This document shows, one piece after another, positions 31,691-42,315 of a stretch of DNA of 44,604 nucleotides. How positions within the stretch are numbered: the stretch's first letter is position 1; the number at the start of each line of letters is the position of its first letter. The notes beneath the pieces are model-generated. The model was not told where the DNA came from. It worked only from the letters and a program-made list of their open reading frames with translations, and made no database searches. Origin of the DNA: Emmonsiellopsis sp. PD_33 (lineage: Eukaryota > Ascomycota > Eurotiomycetes > Onygenales > Ajellomycetaceae). The stretch lies in assembly GCA_032988165.1 (NCBI GenBank), contig JANTQF010000296.1, positions 1 to 44,604 of the forward strand. The letters are read 5' to 3'. A program made the translations under genes and the position numbers.

Positions 31691-32365
31691 ATGGCGAAGG
31701 CAAAGGCCCAAAAGGGGTCCGGCGGAGCGGCACAGAGCCATCGCCATCTCCGCGCAAGGATTGCATACCTCCATCAGGCGTCCCTGTTTCTGCAATCCGC
31801 TTCGGTTTCAACGCCTACAAAGCCTGCGACATCCGCCCATATTCAAAACAGTAGTTCCAACCATCATATAAAGGAATCCAACGAGCCATGTAACGTCCCT
31901 GGCCCTGCAACCGCCCAAGGAAACATTGGAACGCCAAACCATCAGGATGTACCCCGTGTCCCTGTCTCCAAACTCGCCCGCCAGTTCGCATCCCAGCTGC
32001 GGGGAGTATCTCGCAAATCACAGATTCGATTATCCATTGATATCAAACGATCTGTATGCAAACGCTGTGACTCGCTCTTACTACCCAACTCAACCTGTGA
32101 GGAAACTGTGGAAAATGCAAGTCGAGGGGGGAAGAAGCCGTGGGCTGATGTTCGTGTGGTTCGCTGCAACAGCTGCGGCTATCAAAAGCGGTATCCTCAG
32201 ACTGGGAAGAGGAGCTTGAAGCTTGCGGAGAGGAAGAAGATAGCAAATGATCAAGAGATGGCTGATCAGCCTCCTGCCGCCATCATTGCCTCCACTACTC
32301 TCCCTATAGCCAGCAAGACACAGCCTGCTACGTCTAACCAAGCTGATATTGTCATTACTGGATGA
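31691..32365 (+). CDS. RNase P subunit Rpr2/Rpp21/Snm1-type zinc-ribbon protein
   Basis: A single exon of 224 residues starting at an ATCATGGCG context. The N-terminal helix RARIAYLHQASLFL (22-35) and the zinc ribbon (C123-K-R-C126 ... C159-N-S-C162, inside SVCKRCDSLLLPN..VRVVRCNSCGYQKRYP) are the Rpr2/Rpp21/Snm1 pattern. The yeast proteins are subunits of nuclear RNase P (Rpr2) or RNase MRP (Snm1), acting in tRNA 5' processing or rRNA processing. Which of the two is meant cannot be decided from the sequence. The linker between helix and ribbon (about 40-95) is low complexity. The C-terminal tail after about 180 is Ala/Thr-rich and not conserved-looking. It is divergent from SUB2. Confidence 0.85.
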   Translation: MAKAKAQKGSGGAAQSHRHLRARIAYLHQASLFLQSASVSTPTKPATSAHIQNSSSNHHIKESNEPCNVPGPATAQGNIGTPNHQDVPRVPVSKLARQFASQLRGVSRKSQIRLSIDIKRSVCKRCDSLLLPNSTCEETVENASRGGKKPWADVRVVRCNSCGYQKRYPQTGKRSLKLAERKKIANDQEMADQPPAAIIASTTLPIASKTQPATSNQADIVITG

Positions 32366-33426
32366 CATATTTGTGTCAGAGACGTTCAGCCACCCAATCT
32401 ACCAATAGCCGTAATGAGGCACGAAACATTCGGACCAAAACGGAACTCAACACTATTGCTCCCAACTAAGACATTTCCGCAGAGTCTATGCCCTACCACG
32501 GGATGGTGCAATTGTCAATCCAACGCACCAAGTTCCCCTAAAGGCGTCTATGATATATTCCCACAATCCGATGCCTCTCACCTTCACATCACCCATACGA
32601 TGTAGGATAGCGACGAAAGGAAATGATCGCATTTCCAGCAACCGCCCGCTGCCAAAAACAACACGATGTCTCCGTTCCTAGGTATGCACCTTCATGTTTG
32701 TGCAAACATGTGTGTGCACGGGACTGGAGACACCACCGGGAGAACCCACAGGATATCAACTCCTTCGCTCGGACATTCTACTTACCCTTCTGCCATTTGC
32801 GCAGAGCCCCCAGTCCGACCTGAGGACTGACATCAACCCCTCCCCCTACCGGACTTGTTCTGTTACCGGTACTCCGCGGATACGACTTCATTGATAGGAT
32901 CCAGTGATTGGGGGGAAGCGAAAATCTGTTTTTCAAGGACATGTATATAGGCCATCGCAGCGGCTAGCTATGTTTTCCTTCGCTTGCTGTTATCATACCC
33001 AAAAACCTGCAGGAGTTGGTTCTCACACTTTCCCCCCCCCCCTAAGCAGGCTAAGAAGAAGCGCCGGAAGCAGAGATGAATGAAATGGGTTGAACTTTTC
33101 TTTTCTTGAAGTATAAATAAACCCGATTATGATAGGACATTGTCTGAGGAAGGGGGGGGGGGTGGGGGAAACGTTTCCCTTCCATACCCCCATGGGAATC
33201 AATGAGGAGCGACTACATAACATCAACCTTGAGGATAGAGCGGATTGATATTCCAACTCCCCCCAAAACAACCTCCGGGCGGAGCCCACTTAAACGTCTT
33301 TCGGTATATCATATACCTACCGTCCAGGCCCCACCAGACCTCCGAAACCGCCCATCACCCAACCATCCATCCCATCATCCACTACAGTTTACAGTAATAA
33401 ACAACCACCAACAAGCCAGTCCCTAC
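32366..33426. other. Intergenic region between convergent genes, G/C homopolymer tracts
   Basis: No supported gene. A perfect palindrome CATGTTTG-TG-CAAACATG lies at 32693-32710. C11 at 33032-33042 and G11 followed by TGGGGG at 33152-33168 are complementary homopolymers about 110 bp apart and could pair. Gene 3' ends face this region from both sides. Confidence 0.5.
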
Positions 33427-34695
33427 CTACCCAACCTCCCCCGGCCTCCCCACCGGCGGCACAATCAACACCTCAACGCCCCCCTTATCAATCTGGAACG
33501 TCTGCCCGCCACATCGCAGCCGACAGACAACCGTCAACTCATGCAAGCGCATAATATTCCACGAGGAGAAGCTAGGCTGTATCTCAGCGAACTGCTTGCT
33601 TGGGTGCTCGAACAGGTTGACGGCGAGCGGGGTGCCGTCGGGGGGGATTGTCAGGAGGGGGTTAGCTTGTTGCTGTTGCAGTTGGTGCTGGTGCTGCCCG
33701 CCCCGTTCGGGTTCTAGGATGGAGAGGAGGGTTTGGTTGATTTGGCTGATGCCGGGTTTTGCGCCGTAGACGGTTGTTTCGAGGCAGGGGGTGTAGACTG
33801 TTGTTTGGAGTTGGACGATGAGGCTGATGATTTGTAGGGGGGGGAGGGGAGTGGTGATGGTGTTGGTGTTGGTGTTGGATGCGGGGTTGACGGTGAGGAG
33901 TATGGGGTTGTGGCTGTGTCTGCGGAAGAGGTTGGGGACTTTTAAGGTGATTTCGAGGGGCATGGTGGGGATGTTTGGGTCAGGTAAGGGGGAAGATGGA
34001 GATGACTCGGGTTTGAACGAGGAGAAAAGTCTCGATAGCCGGCCGCGGTGGTGATTGTTCCCCCCATTGTTGACGTCCAGGTAGACGGGTTCTTCCATTT
34101 TGCCAGTTCCCTGCCCCGATCCATCTGCAGGATAGCACGGGACGTTCATCTCATACGTAAAATCATCATAGCGAGCCTCATACCAATCGGCATTGGGGTC
34201 CGTCGGCCAGAACGGCAGCTCGATTCGCTGCTTGAAGAGAGTCGTCCCACCGCCCACCAGCATCCGGGGCTTCTTCACCCACGCAAACAATTCGTAGCCG
34301 ATAACGGCGTCGAAGTTAAAAGTCACCCCCGGCCGACTGTGGTTTGTTGACGGGGGCAGCGTCTGGTTTACCTCCTGTCGATAACTGGGGGCAATCGTCG
34401 GTGTCGTGGGCGGATCTGCGGTGGCCGGGAACTCGAATTCGAAGGGGTAGGAGTGTCTATCCTCACGGAGTGTATAGGGCCCTGTGAAGAGGGTGCTGGA
34501 GTAGCTAAAGAAGGTATTTTTTCTGTATTCATTGTTGTATCTGAGTCTCTCCACGCCGTGGAATTCAATGCCGATTTCAAAGACATCGATGTCTTTTCTG
34601 GAATCGATGATTATGTTTCCTGTGAGCTTGTCGCCGGGTATATAGCAGGTCTGGGGGTTGGAGAGGACGACGGAGAAGTCTGCTGGAGGCGACAT
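33427..34695 (-). CDS. Arrestin-like protein (alpha-arrestin family)
   Basis: A single exon of 422 residues. The N-terminal arrestin fold begins FSVVLSNPQTCYIPGDKLTG (about 7-26), with NIIIDSRKDIDVFEIGIEFHG and the YTLREDRHSYPFEFEFP strand region. The C-terminal arrestin half includes ITLKVPNLFRRHSHNPILLTV and the strand ISLIVQLQTTVYTPCLE. In fungi such proteins act as adaptors that bring Rsp5-type ubiquitin ligases to transporters or signalling proteins. I see no clear PPxY motif, so it may belong to the uncharacterised arrestin-only group. A Pro/Asn/Thr-rich linker and a Gln/His run (QHQHQLQQQQ) are internal low-complexity parts. Divergent from the glycosyltransferase gene. Confidence 0.8.
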   Translation of the reverse strand: MSPPADFSVVLSNPQTCYIPGDKLTGNIIIDSRKDIDVFEIGIEFHGVERLRYNNEYRKNTFFSYSSTLFTGPYTLREDRHSYPFEFEFPATADPPTTPTIAPSYRQEVNQTLPPSTNHSRPGVTFNFDAVIGYELFAWVKKPRMLVGGGTTLFKQRIELPFWPTDPNADWYEARYDDFTYEMNVPCYPADGSGQGTGKMEEPVYLDVNNGGNNHHRGRLSRLFSSFKPESSPSSPLPDPNIPTMPLEITLKVPNLFRRHSHNPILLTVNPASNTNTNTITTPLPPLQIISLIVQLQTTVYTPCLETTVYGAKPGISQINQTLLSILEPERGGQHQHQLQQQQANPLLTIPPDGTPLAVNLFEHPSKQFAEIQPSFSSWNIMRLHELTVVCRLRCGGQTFQIDKGGVEVLIVPPVGRPGEVG

Positions 34696-35462
34696 ATCGG
34701 AGGTGCTATGTATGTATATAGGGGTAAGAACTGGGACCAGTTGATGTATAAATTGAAGCTTCTTGGTGTCTATGGCTCCGTTTTATATCAAATACATCCC
34801 ACCATGCATCCGTTCTCGACAGATACTCAGCTGGGGACGGTTTGGTCTCCATTGTTTCTCGTATTGACCTGTCGAGCAGACTGCCTTGCCTTGCCCCCCA
34901 CCGATCGACGGGTGATCACTGCGAGTTTGAAGAGAATAACTTAGAGGAATGAAAAGCCAGTTACTTTCTGAAGTTTTCAGCAAACCTCATTGCAGCCCGT
35001 AGGTACGAAATCGACTTGGTGTATACCATTGAACACTTCCCAAGCTCTCTATTCTCGATCTATATAGTTATTTCAACAACATAGACCCGGCTATTAGTAA
35101 GTGGATGGGTCTCTTATGAGTCGATTTATGAAGGCTCCAACCGGCCTAGATAATGGAGTCAAGCATACTAGTAACTAGCCTTAAAATAACGATACTATCA
35201 TATTAGCTTGCGGCTGGCAACTTGGCTCACAGCGAGGGACAGACTGTTTGACGACATGAAAACATCTACTAGCTAGCTTCATCGGTTCACGCCTTGCCAC
35301 AGCACACCACTATTTCGTATTCGCTGAGGCTGGACTTTTCATGAAGATTTAACTAGACCGCCAAGTCTTCCTTCAGCCCCTTTTCCCCAGCCCCAAGCTT
35401 ATCTTGACATGCTGTAACTAACTACAAGCCACGAACCCAGCACCCTGCGGCCCAGACACAGC
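34696..35462. promoter_or_regulatory. Shared upstream region of arrestin-like and glycosyltransferase genes
   Basis: 767 bp between divergent starts. The sequence TATATACATACATAG (minus-strand orientation, about 34710-34724) near the arrestin start resembles a TATA-type signal. I see no ORF with coding character. Confidence 0.4.
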
Positions 35463-37125
35463 ATGTTGATATGGCGGTCCGCCATCCGGGTGGTTCTCGC
35501 CACGCTCGTTGCGGCGTTATTATTCATCTGCTACGGCAAGACGCATTTCTACCGCGATCCGGGCAGCGTGTTTTATGACCGAAGTCGCGCGTTTGAGAGG
35601 ACGTATAGCCTGCACCGGGAAGTCGAGGCGAAGGAGTATATCCGGACACTGCAAGCTGCTGAGGGGGCTGGTGATGGCCCAACAGCTGCTGATCTGGGGG
35701 CTGCTCATGTCAAGGCCGGTGTGAAGCCGGCCATCTGTGGGATTTTTAGTACGGTGAAGCGGGACGGAGAGCAATATGTTGAGGTATCTATCTATTCTGT
35801 TCTATTCTATTTATTTATCTACTTTCTTGTTTAAGAAAAACCAAGGTTACGGCAAGCAGATTGAGTTAAACCCAATCTCTCCCTTACCAACAATATAATA
35901 ACCTTCTATCCATGGATAAATACAACAGACCGCCATCGCCAGCCTCCTCCACGGCCTCACCCCCGCCGAGCGCGCAGACATCCATCTCAGCATCCTCTTC
36001 GCGCACACAAACTCAACCGCCCACCCTTCATTACAACAACCCTGGCTCCTCCGCGCAATCGACTCCGCACACACATATACCGACAGCCTCGACGCAGAAA
36101 CAATCGCCCACCTCCGCCAGCTCGAAGAAACACGCAACTTCGCCGAAAAGGGCGTGTTCGACTACATCCACGCGCTGAAACAATGCTACAATACGCAAAC
36201 GCCCTACATCGCCATGTTGGAAGACGACATCCTGTTCGCGGACGGATGGCTTGTACGGTCGTTGTTGGGGTTGCGGCGGATTGAAGCAGCCACCACCACC
36301 AGCACGGGCAAGGAGAAAGAGACGACAAAACCATGGCTCTACATGCGCCTCTTCAACCAAGAACGTTCAACGGGCTGGGCAAACAAGCGCGTCTTCGGCA
36401 ACAATGAACACTGGATCATCCTCGCCATCGCCGCCGCCATCCTCACACCTACATTCCTCATCCAACGACGACGACGCCGTCACCTCCACCGTTTCCGTTT
36501 CCAATCCCTCCACCCCCAACTCCCCCGCCACAAATCCCCCAAGCACCCCACCTCCCCACCACCAAAAACAACAACAACAACAATCCTCTCCCTAACCCTC
36601 CTCACCCTCCCCACCTTCATCATCCTCTTCTTCCAAGCCGGCAAGGCCTCCATGCTCCCGCCCCGGCCCGGCGTCGTCCGCGAGGCGTTTGGCTGTTGCT
36701 CGCAGGCGATGGTATTCCCGCGGGAGCGGGTGGGTGGGGTGATGGCGTTTCTGGAGCAGAGGGGGAAGGGACAGGTGGATTTGTTGCTTAATGATTTGGT
36801 TAGGGAGTGGGAGGGGGAGGGGGGGTATGGGAAGAAGGGGTTGGATGCGTGGGCGTTGTATCCGGTGCAGGTGCAGCATGTTGGTATGTCTTGGTTTTTT
36901 TTTTTTGAGATATATAGCTCTCAATTGGTCCATGTCGATGTAATGGACCATGGGGTTCACCTTTAGTTACTGACTTTCTTCCCTTTTGACTATATAGGCT
37001 CCCAATCCGTCCGCGGCACGACGAAGAAAGAAGCGCAGGCCGTCTGGAGTATGGCATTTGAAGATCTAAAGGCCGATAAGTTACGGAGGGAACATAAGGA
37101 GATGGTGGGGAGGTATTATGTATGA
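35463..37125 (+). CDS. PGAP4-like GPI side-chain glycosyltransferase
   Basis: Three exons (35463-35783, 35929-36883, 36998-37125) join in phase to 467 residues. An N-terminal signal-anchor (AIRVVLATLVAALLFICY, 7-24) puts the protein in the Golgi or ER membrane. The catalytic core shows YIAMLEDDILFADGW, with a D-x-D-like acidic motif, and GCCSQAMVFPRERV late in the chain. Between them two hydrophobic helices (WIILAIAAAILTPTFLI and ILSLTLLTLPTFIILFF) interrupt the fold. Tandem membrane helices inserted in a GT-A-like domain are a hallmark of PGAP4 (TMEM246), which adds GalNAc to the GPI anchor. The fungal substrate is unknown. The inter-helix loop is rich in Arg, His, Pro and Thr. The conserved features make the family likely; the sugar is inference. 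Confidence 0.7.
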
Positions 37126-38439
37126 AAATTTGTTCGTTTTGGTTATGTACATACATACATTAGGTGGATCTTATCTTCAGGACGCCGTGTATATACATAG
37201 GTAGGTAGGTAGGTTGTGGGATGACTATCTACTTGGGTAAGTAGGTAGGTAGGGAGGGGCGGAGGGGATTTATGGGGAATAAATGGATAATAGGAGACAG
37301 ACAGAGTCTGAAGGGGATAAAACTAGAGAGGCTTTACTCGAATTATCCGCCGCCAAATAGGATAAACCAAGCTGCTCCGATAGATACGCGGGGTGTCAGT
37401 GGTGAACCAGCCGGCTACTAGCAAATTCACCTACAGACACCTACGACTGGAGGAGTCGGGATGGACATTGGAGATTGAGGGTTTCGTATTTGTCTTGAAA
37501 GCTGTCCGCGGTGTAATTCTGGATATCCGTGGAGCTCGTATCGGAGCTCGTTTGAGAGAAAGGACAAAGGGGGAAGGGCGGGGATTGTCATATTTATAGT
37601 ATGGATAGCCAGTTGTATAATATAAACAGACCAAGTTGGGTTTCCGCTATATGCATACAGTTGAATTGTAGGTTGCGAAGAATGATATTTTGCTTCGCAA
37701 TTTGCCTGCTTGATTTAGTAGTTACAAATAAGTTAATTTTAATGCTCAGACAGAATTATTATAGCTCCTTTGTTGCAAAAGTGCTTACATCCATTATCTT
37801 AAAATACACAATGCACATGGAACCTCATAGTGTGCAAAATTATTCTTGAGTGCATCATCCATAGGAGGCAGGCAGGCAGGCAGTGTGTTCTTTCTTCTTT
37901 TCCAAGATTTATATACTCACCTTCTCTTTTTGGCCAGTGTGCCTGCTGTATATGGACAAACCAATCAAATTGGGAGATTTTCAGGCCACAGTCATGACTT
38001 CCCTGGTAACTCATCTTGGAATGCCCTACATATTTGGAGTGAGATTCAATAACTATCTCCAAAATCAACCAAACAAACAAACAAATACACAAAAGGCGCT
38101 GCATGCACAAGTAGTGAGTTGCTTCACATACTGTTTGTTCCCTCCCTGCTTCACTTCCCCGGCCAGCTGTCCGCATTCGACAACTCGTTTATTTACGTAT
38201 CCAATCCAGACCTTCTACGCACCCCTTAGGGCTGGCACTGGTACCGGCGGATAATACCAGCTTAAAAAGGTGCCAAGAGAAGGGAGGAATACGCGAGGAT
38301 GGTATATACAACCCCCCTATACCTAGCCCTGTCCTGTCCCATCCCATTTCATCCATCTTCCACCCCCTTTCCTCCGCCACAGGCCCCTTCTCACGGACCA
38401 ATCCATCCATAGTTACTACCATCCGTACCCTTACCCTCT
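37126..38439. other. Intergenic region with AGGT and GGCA microsatellites
   Basis: No supported gene. (GTAG)n/(AGGT)n tracts lie at about 37198-37213 and 37239-37254, and (GGCA)n at about 37865-37880. The frames at 37799-38254 have no recognisable content. The region from about 38280 may contain the unresolved 5' end of the next gene (an ATG at about 38299 gives a Pro-rich frame that meets a stop). Confidence 0.4.
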
Positions 38440-38757
38440 CAACCCACCCTGTTCCGAACCCTCTACACCAGCGCCCTCCTAACCACCGCTCTGCTCATCT
38501 TCTCCTTTAAGGAGGGTTGCTGGCCGTTGCGCGACTACCATATCCGGACTACGTATGTCGGGAGGGTAATGGGGGTTTGTTCTGCGATGTACCATTTGTC
38601 TGTGTTGGGGTTTGATATTTGGCGTCGGTGGGGGGGAAGAAGGGAAGAGTATAGGGTTGAACCGTTCAAGTTTTGGTCGATTGCGGGGCTGCGTGCGGTG
38701 TTGGGTGTCATGGCGGCGTGGGGGGTTGTTGAGGGGTGGGGGGTTGCTGCGGCGTAG
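38440..38757 (+). CDS. Putative membrane protein, 5' end unresolved
   Basis: A coherent frame from about 38440 reads TLFRTLYTSALLTTALLIFS, then KEGCWPLRDYHIRTTYVGRV and GVCSAMYHLSVLGFDIWRRW, and ends SIAGLRAVLGVMAAWGVVEG with stop at 38757. Three hydrophobic helices are evident. The composition and lack of stops are convincing, but no start codon or splice acceptor is clear upstream (a TAG interrupts the frame at about 38416), so the true N-terminus and exon count are unknown. The family is unrecognised. Confidence 0.35.
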   Translation, partial: QPTLFRTLYTSALLTTALLIFSFKEGCWPLRDYHIRTTYVGRVMGVCSAMYHLSVLGFDIWRRWGGRREEYRVEPFKFWSIAGLRAVLGVMAAWGVVEGWGVAAA

Positions 38758-39039
38758 ATGGAGGGAGAAAAGGGCTCTGTCAATTGAGCTGATTACGGGT
38801 GCTGTTTAATGATCGGACGCTGTGTGGGGATGGGGCCCCGTTGTTGATATTTACGGCGGATGATGCGGTTCTGCTGGTGTCACTGCTTCTGTACAGATAC
38901 CATGGATTAATCTCCAATCAATCCTTCGTAATGTGCCGAAGTATCATTCAAAATGATAAAATCCCTTTTTTGTTGTCGAAAATCGCACCAAATTCATCTA
39001 TCCGATAGCATTGCTGGGATCGAATGAGAAAATGCAGGG

Positions 39040-39927
39040 TTATAGATCTTCGTCCTCAACCTCCTCGATCTGGACACTCCTCGGATTGGAAACGTTAAGC
39101 GGCGTAGCGTTAGTCGAAGGAGAAACAGCTCCAGTCGCAACAGGAGATGCAGAATGTTCCCCTTGGGCAGCACGCACGTACCCCTCCTTCTCAAGCCTAT
39201 CCATCTCTTCGGGCTCAACCAGCCTGCCCTGGCCCTTGGCACTCTCTTGTTTTCTCCTTACAACATCCGGAACGAAAGCGCGCACGGCCTCCTTTCGTAG
39301 GTCCTTGATGACAGGGGCCGCTTCGTACACCGTCTTAACTTCTGGTTTCGGTTGTGGGGTTGCAGCTGTAGCTGCAGCAGCGTGCGTCTCTCCTCGACCT
39401 CTCCCTTCGCCAAGAGGCTCCATATTTGCATTGGTTCCATGCCGTCGCTGCATGTATTGGCGTGGGACGGGCGGAGGGGTGTCTCTCGGCATGGGGATCC
39501 GTCGAACACTGTCGTCTGTATCGCTACCACTGCTGCTGGCGTCATGCTGCCTCCACTGGCCATGTCCGTCCCTCCTCCGCTTGCCCAGCACACCGTGCCC
39601 ACGGCCTCGATCGGAACGGTCGCCACGGGCAGCATCTCCAAATTTGGGAGCCCTGTCACCCAGTGCCTCTCTGGCCTTATTGACGGCGCGCAGATCCCGC
39701 TCAAGCTCTTCGAGTTGCTGCTTGTCGCGGGGCCGCAGCGGCTGACCGGACTCCTCGAGGGCCTTGAGGTCGTTGATCTGGCGCTGGAGGCGGTCGGGGT
39801 TGCGGCGGGCGAGCTTCTCGTTGCGGCGAGCTTGGACCTCCGCCTTGCCTTTCTTGAGGGCCTTCTGCTTGTCGGCGCGGCGCTGGGCCTGGGCGGGGTT
39901 GACGGAGCGTTCTTTGTCCTTGGCCAT
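39040..39927 (-). CDS. WBP11-like splicing factor (Wbp11 domain)
   Basis: A single exon of 295 residues. The N-terminus MAKDKERSVNPAQAQRRADK is the Wbp11 domain signature, followed by a long charged helix (KALKKGKAEVQARRNEKLAR, then RLQRQINDLKALEESG, 24-62). A Pro motif DTPPPVPRQY (about 149-158) fits the WW/SH3-binding motifs of the family. A C-terminal block VPDVVRRKQE..LVEPEEMDRLEKEGY is also conserved-looking, and the acidic end is IEEVEDEDL. In animals WBP11 is a nuclear partner of PQBP1 and a spliceosome component; a role in pre-mRNA splicing is expected. It is shorter than the animal protein, as usual in fungi. Confidence 0.85.
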   Translation of the reverse strand: MAKDKERSVNPAQAQRRADKQKALKKGKAEVQARRNEKLARRNPDRLQRQINDLKALEESGQPLRPRDKQQLEELERDLRAVNKAREALGDRAPKFGDAARGDRSDRGRGHGVLGKRRRDGHGQWRQHDASSSGSDTDDSVRRIPMPRDTPPPVPRQYMQRRHGTNANMEPLGEGRGRGETHAAAATAATPQPKPEVKTVYEAAPVIKDLRKEAVRAFVPDVVRRKQESAKGQGRLVEPEEMDRLEKEGYVRAAQGEHSASPVATGAVSPSTNATPLNVSNPRSVQIEEVEDEDL

Positions 39928-40227
39928 GGCAGACTGTGGTTGGAGGAACTAATTGTAATCGCCGTTGTCCAGGGTGTTTTCGAGATGTTGATATTGGGTG
40001 GAGCGATGAAGCTGTTGGGCAGACGGCGCTAAGCCCGATGCGGACCACCAACCCAAACCCTGGAAGTTGGAGCAAAAACCTTGGAATTCAGTATCAAGAT
40101 TAAATAACGATTGAATGCTTGGTTGGGAGCTGACAGTTGGATTCACCGGCAGCAACAAGGTGTCAGAAGTGTCAGAAATGACAGGAAGACAGCTGCAGGG
40201 CTCTGACACAGGTCACAGCTTGCAAGT
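39928..40227. promoter_or_regulatory. Upstream region of the WBP11-like gene
   Basis: A 300-bp stretch between the WBP11-like start and a possible divergent gene. A direct repeat of GTGTCAGAA is at about 40158-40175. I see no TATA box. Confidence 0.35.
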
Positions 40228-40952
40228 ATGGCCCTCGAGATCCTGACACCGATCTCCAGTCTCCCAGGTAAGCTCTGCAGCCGCTCGATTTCTGGGGAAT
40301 GCCCAGCTCCAATGAATTCTCAACGGCATTCCTGCTCCTCCAGAGCCTCACGGGTTGGGCACTGCTCCAAGCGACGCCTTACGCTGGCCGTGACCCTGGC
40401 TCCGGGACGCTGGCTGGACGATAAGTATGCGCCTAGTCCAACAGGGACAGCCGGCGCGCGACGATCAGTCTCTGGCCGCTCCTCAGCTTGCTCTCGGGAT
40501 TTCGCGTTTCGACGGCGCACAGCAGGTCGCCCTCCTGGAGCACAAATGGCGCAGAGTGTCGTCAGATGGACACCTGAACCCGGCTGTTCTCTATCCAGGC
40601 CGCGAGACGAACAAGGCCCGGTGCGCGTGTGACTTGCAGACACAGCCGGCTAGACCGTGATGGGGACTGGGATTCGCGCTCGATGGGAGAATTCAATGCA
40701 ACTTCGCCAATCGCATGGGAGCTGTCGGGTCGATTTGATATCGCGCTGCCAGGACCTCCCCCCTCCCCCGGGACCGTCCAAAGGCAAGACGGCGAGGTTT
40801 GGCCATTCGCCACGGGCATTCGGGAAGAGCATATATTCTGCTGCCTCTGGCCATTAGGAATTGCGCTGCTGCGATGGGCATTCTCTTTGGCTAGAGAATT
40901 TCCATTGCTGAGGATTTATGCGAACGGGCTGTGGGTCGGCTCTTTTTTTTAG
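40228..40952 (+). CDS. Possible gene, exon structure unresolved
   Basis: ATG at 40228 opens MALEILTPISSLPG and meets a good GTAAGC donor after 40266 with CTCCAG as a plausible acceptor (about 40343). The joined frame then stops within about 20 codons. Further right, pieces such as ARDDQSLAAPQLALGISRFD (about 40455) and HKWRRVSSDGHLNPAVLYPG, and later SPIAWELSGRFDIALPGPPP (about 40705), look protein-like but in different frames. High GC inflates open frames on both strands here. It may be a multi-exon gene divergent from WBP11, or noncoding. Confidence 0.22.
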
Positions 40953-41624
40953 GTTGATATAGATACAATAGATACAGTTTTCGAACAGATAGGAATAATT
41001 GATCATTGACTTAAGAGCGGGTTCTTCTCTATAAAACCGGACACTATCAGCCATAGATCAATTATTGAATACTTAATTCGCACCGGCCGCAGGGTGGTGG
41101 CAGCTTGTTTATTTTCCCCGCCGTTCGTCCCTGCGCGGTCACCAGCACCAAATCCGGCCATCTCCAACCTCCAACTTCAACCTCATCCTCGCCCGCCGTG
41201 CTGCTCTCCCACTCCCCGCCCTCCCCGCCCGTCCAGCCATCCGCTCTCCTTTCTCAGCAGCTCTCGTTGCCCTCATCCCCCGTCTAGCGCTTTCTAATCT
41301 TTCCCCGCCTCTCTTTGCGTTGTTCTTCACCCCGTGAAGCTCCCATCCGCGGCGGTTCCATCCTGGTTCCCGTCCACCACCATCTTCCTTTGCGACCCTC
41401 CGCCAATCTAGCCACCCGCTTCGTTTGCCCGTTTGCCTGGAGTAACCTGAATTTCAACGGATCCATCGCTATCCCCATCCTCAGTCGTTCTCCACGCCAT
41501 CGACATCCTCGCATTGTTCTTCATCATGAACTGCTGCCAATACGCCCGCCCCGTCTCGTCCCCTGCGTCCGATGACTTTTTGTTTTAAGAGCATGTCTTT
41601 GGCGTACACACCAGTCGATACCAG
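40953..41624. promoter_or_regulatory. Promoter and C-rich leader of the following gene
   Basis: The region is C/T-rich from about 41100 to 41560, typical of a fungal leader. Upstream ATGs at about 41526, 41571 and 41594 would make short reading frames ahead of the main start. I see no independent gene. Confidence 0.4.
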
Positions 41625-42315
41625 ATGTCCGCGTCAACGTCCATTCCTGATGCCCGGTTCGGCCTCACCTCCGCCGAGATGCAGATGGCTGTGCACCAGC
41701 AGCAGATCGCCCTCCAAGGCAGTCATGCTGGCAGTCTTGTGTCCAGGGGGAGAGGCATGGGGAGGAACAGCAATTCAAGCTCGCGAGCTACCAGTGCCGC
41801 CAGTGCCGCCAGCAGCCAGGGCAGGCTGTTGCTCGACCCGGATAGCTTGCAGGCGCTGTATTATCAGCTCGAGCACTTGTTGAGGGATATAAGGCAGAGA
41901 ATTGAATATGTGAGTAACTGGACGGATCGATCCTATTATATATCTATATATATTATATGATTCCGAATGAGCCTGAACCACCCCACCTGTTCCTGCCGTC
42001 GTGTGATAATTCACTCTATTGGTTGACGTGCCGTCTTTGCTATCTTATCTGCCACTTCATGAGACCTGCCCTAACATTCGCCAGTTGAACGAACAATCCG
42101 AAATTTCCATCCAAAACACCTACGACCGAGCGGGCAATGTCGTTGCAAACGCTGATGTTGAGATTGCACGCATGCGCCAGATACTGGCAAACATCGATGA
42201 ATTAGAGAACGAATTCGTGAAGATCCGTCGCATTAGAGATATCGTCCGGCAGTACAGGTCTAGAGTGGAAAGTCTAGACCACCGGTTAGACCAGGCCGCT
42301 CGCAGAAGACGATGA
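41625..42315 (+). CDS. Coiled-coil protein, probable BLOC-1 subunit Cnl1-like
   Basis: Two exons (41625-41909 and 42085-42315) join in phase 0 across a GTGAGT...CGCCAG intron to 171 residues. The N-terminal third is polar, with Gln, Arg and Ser runs (SSSRATSAASAASSQGR). The rest is a long helix with heptad character: LDPDSLQALYYQLEHLLRDI, NEQSEISIQNTYDRAG, EIARMRQILANIDELENEFV and RDIVRQYRSRVESLDHRLDQ. The layout, size and the D-x-x-S/L-x-x-L helix followed by a C-terminal coil match fungal proteins annotated as BLOC-1 subunit Cnl1, which functions in endosomal traffic. The assignment is from memory of that pattern, with no profile run, so a general coiled-coil protein is the alternative. The gene itself is secure. 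Confidence 0.65.

Noticed and set aside
40320..40643. 107-codon minus-strand frame rich in Arg and Glu
   Set aside because: It is in GC-rich DNA where all frames tend to be open. No start context or motif, and it is overlapped by an equally open plus frame.
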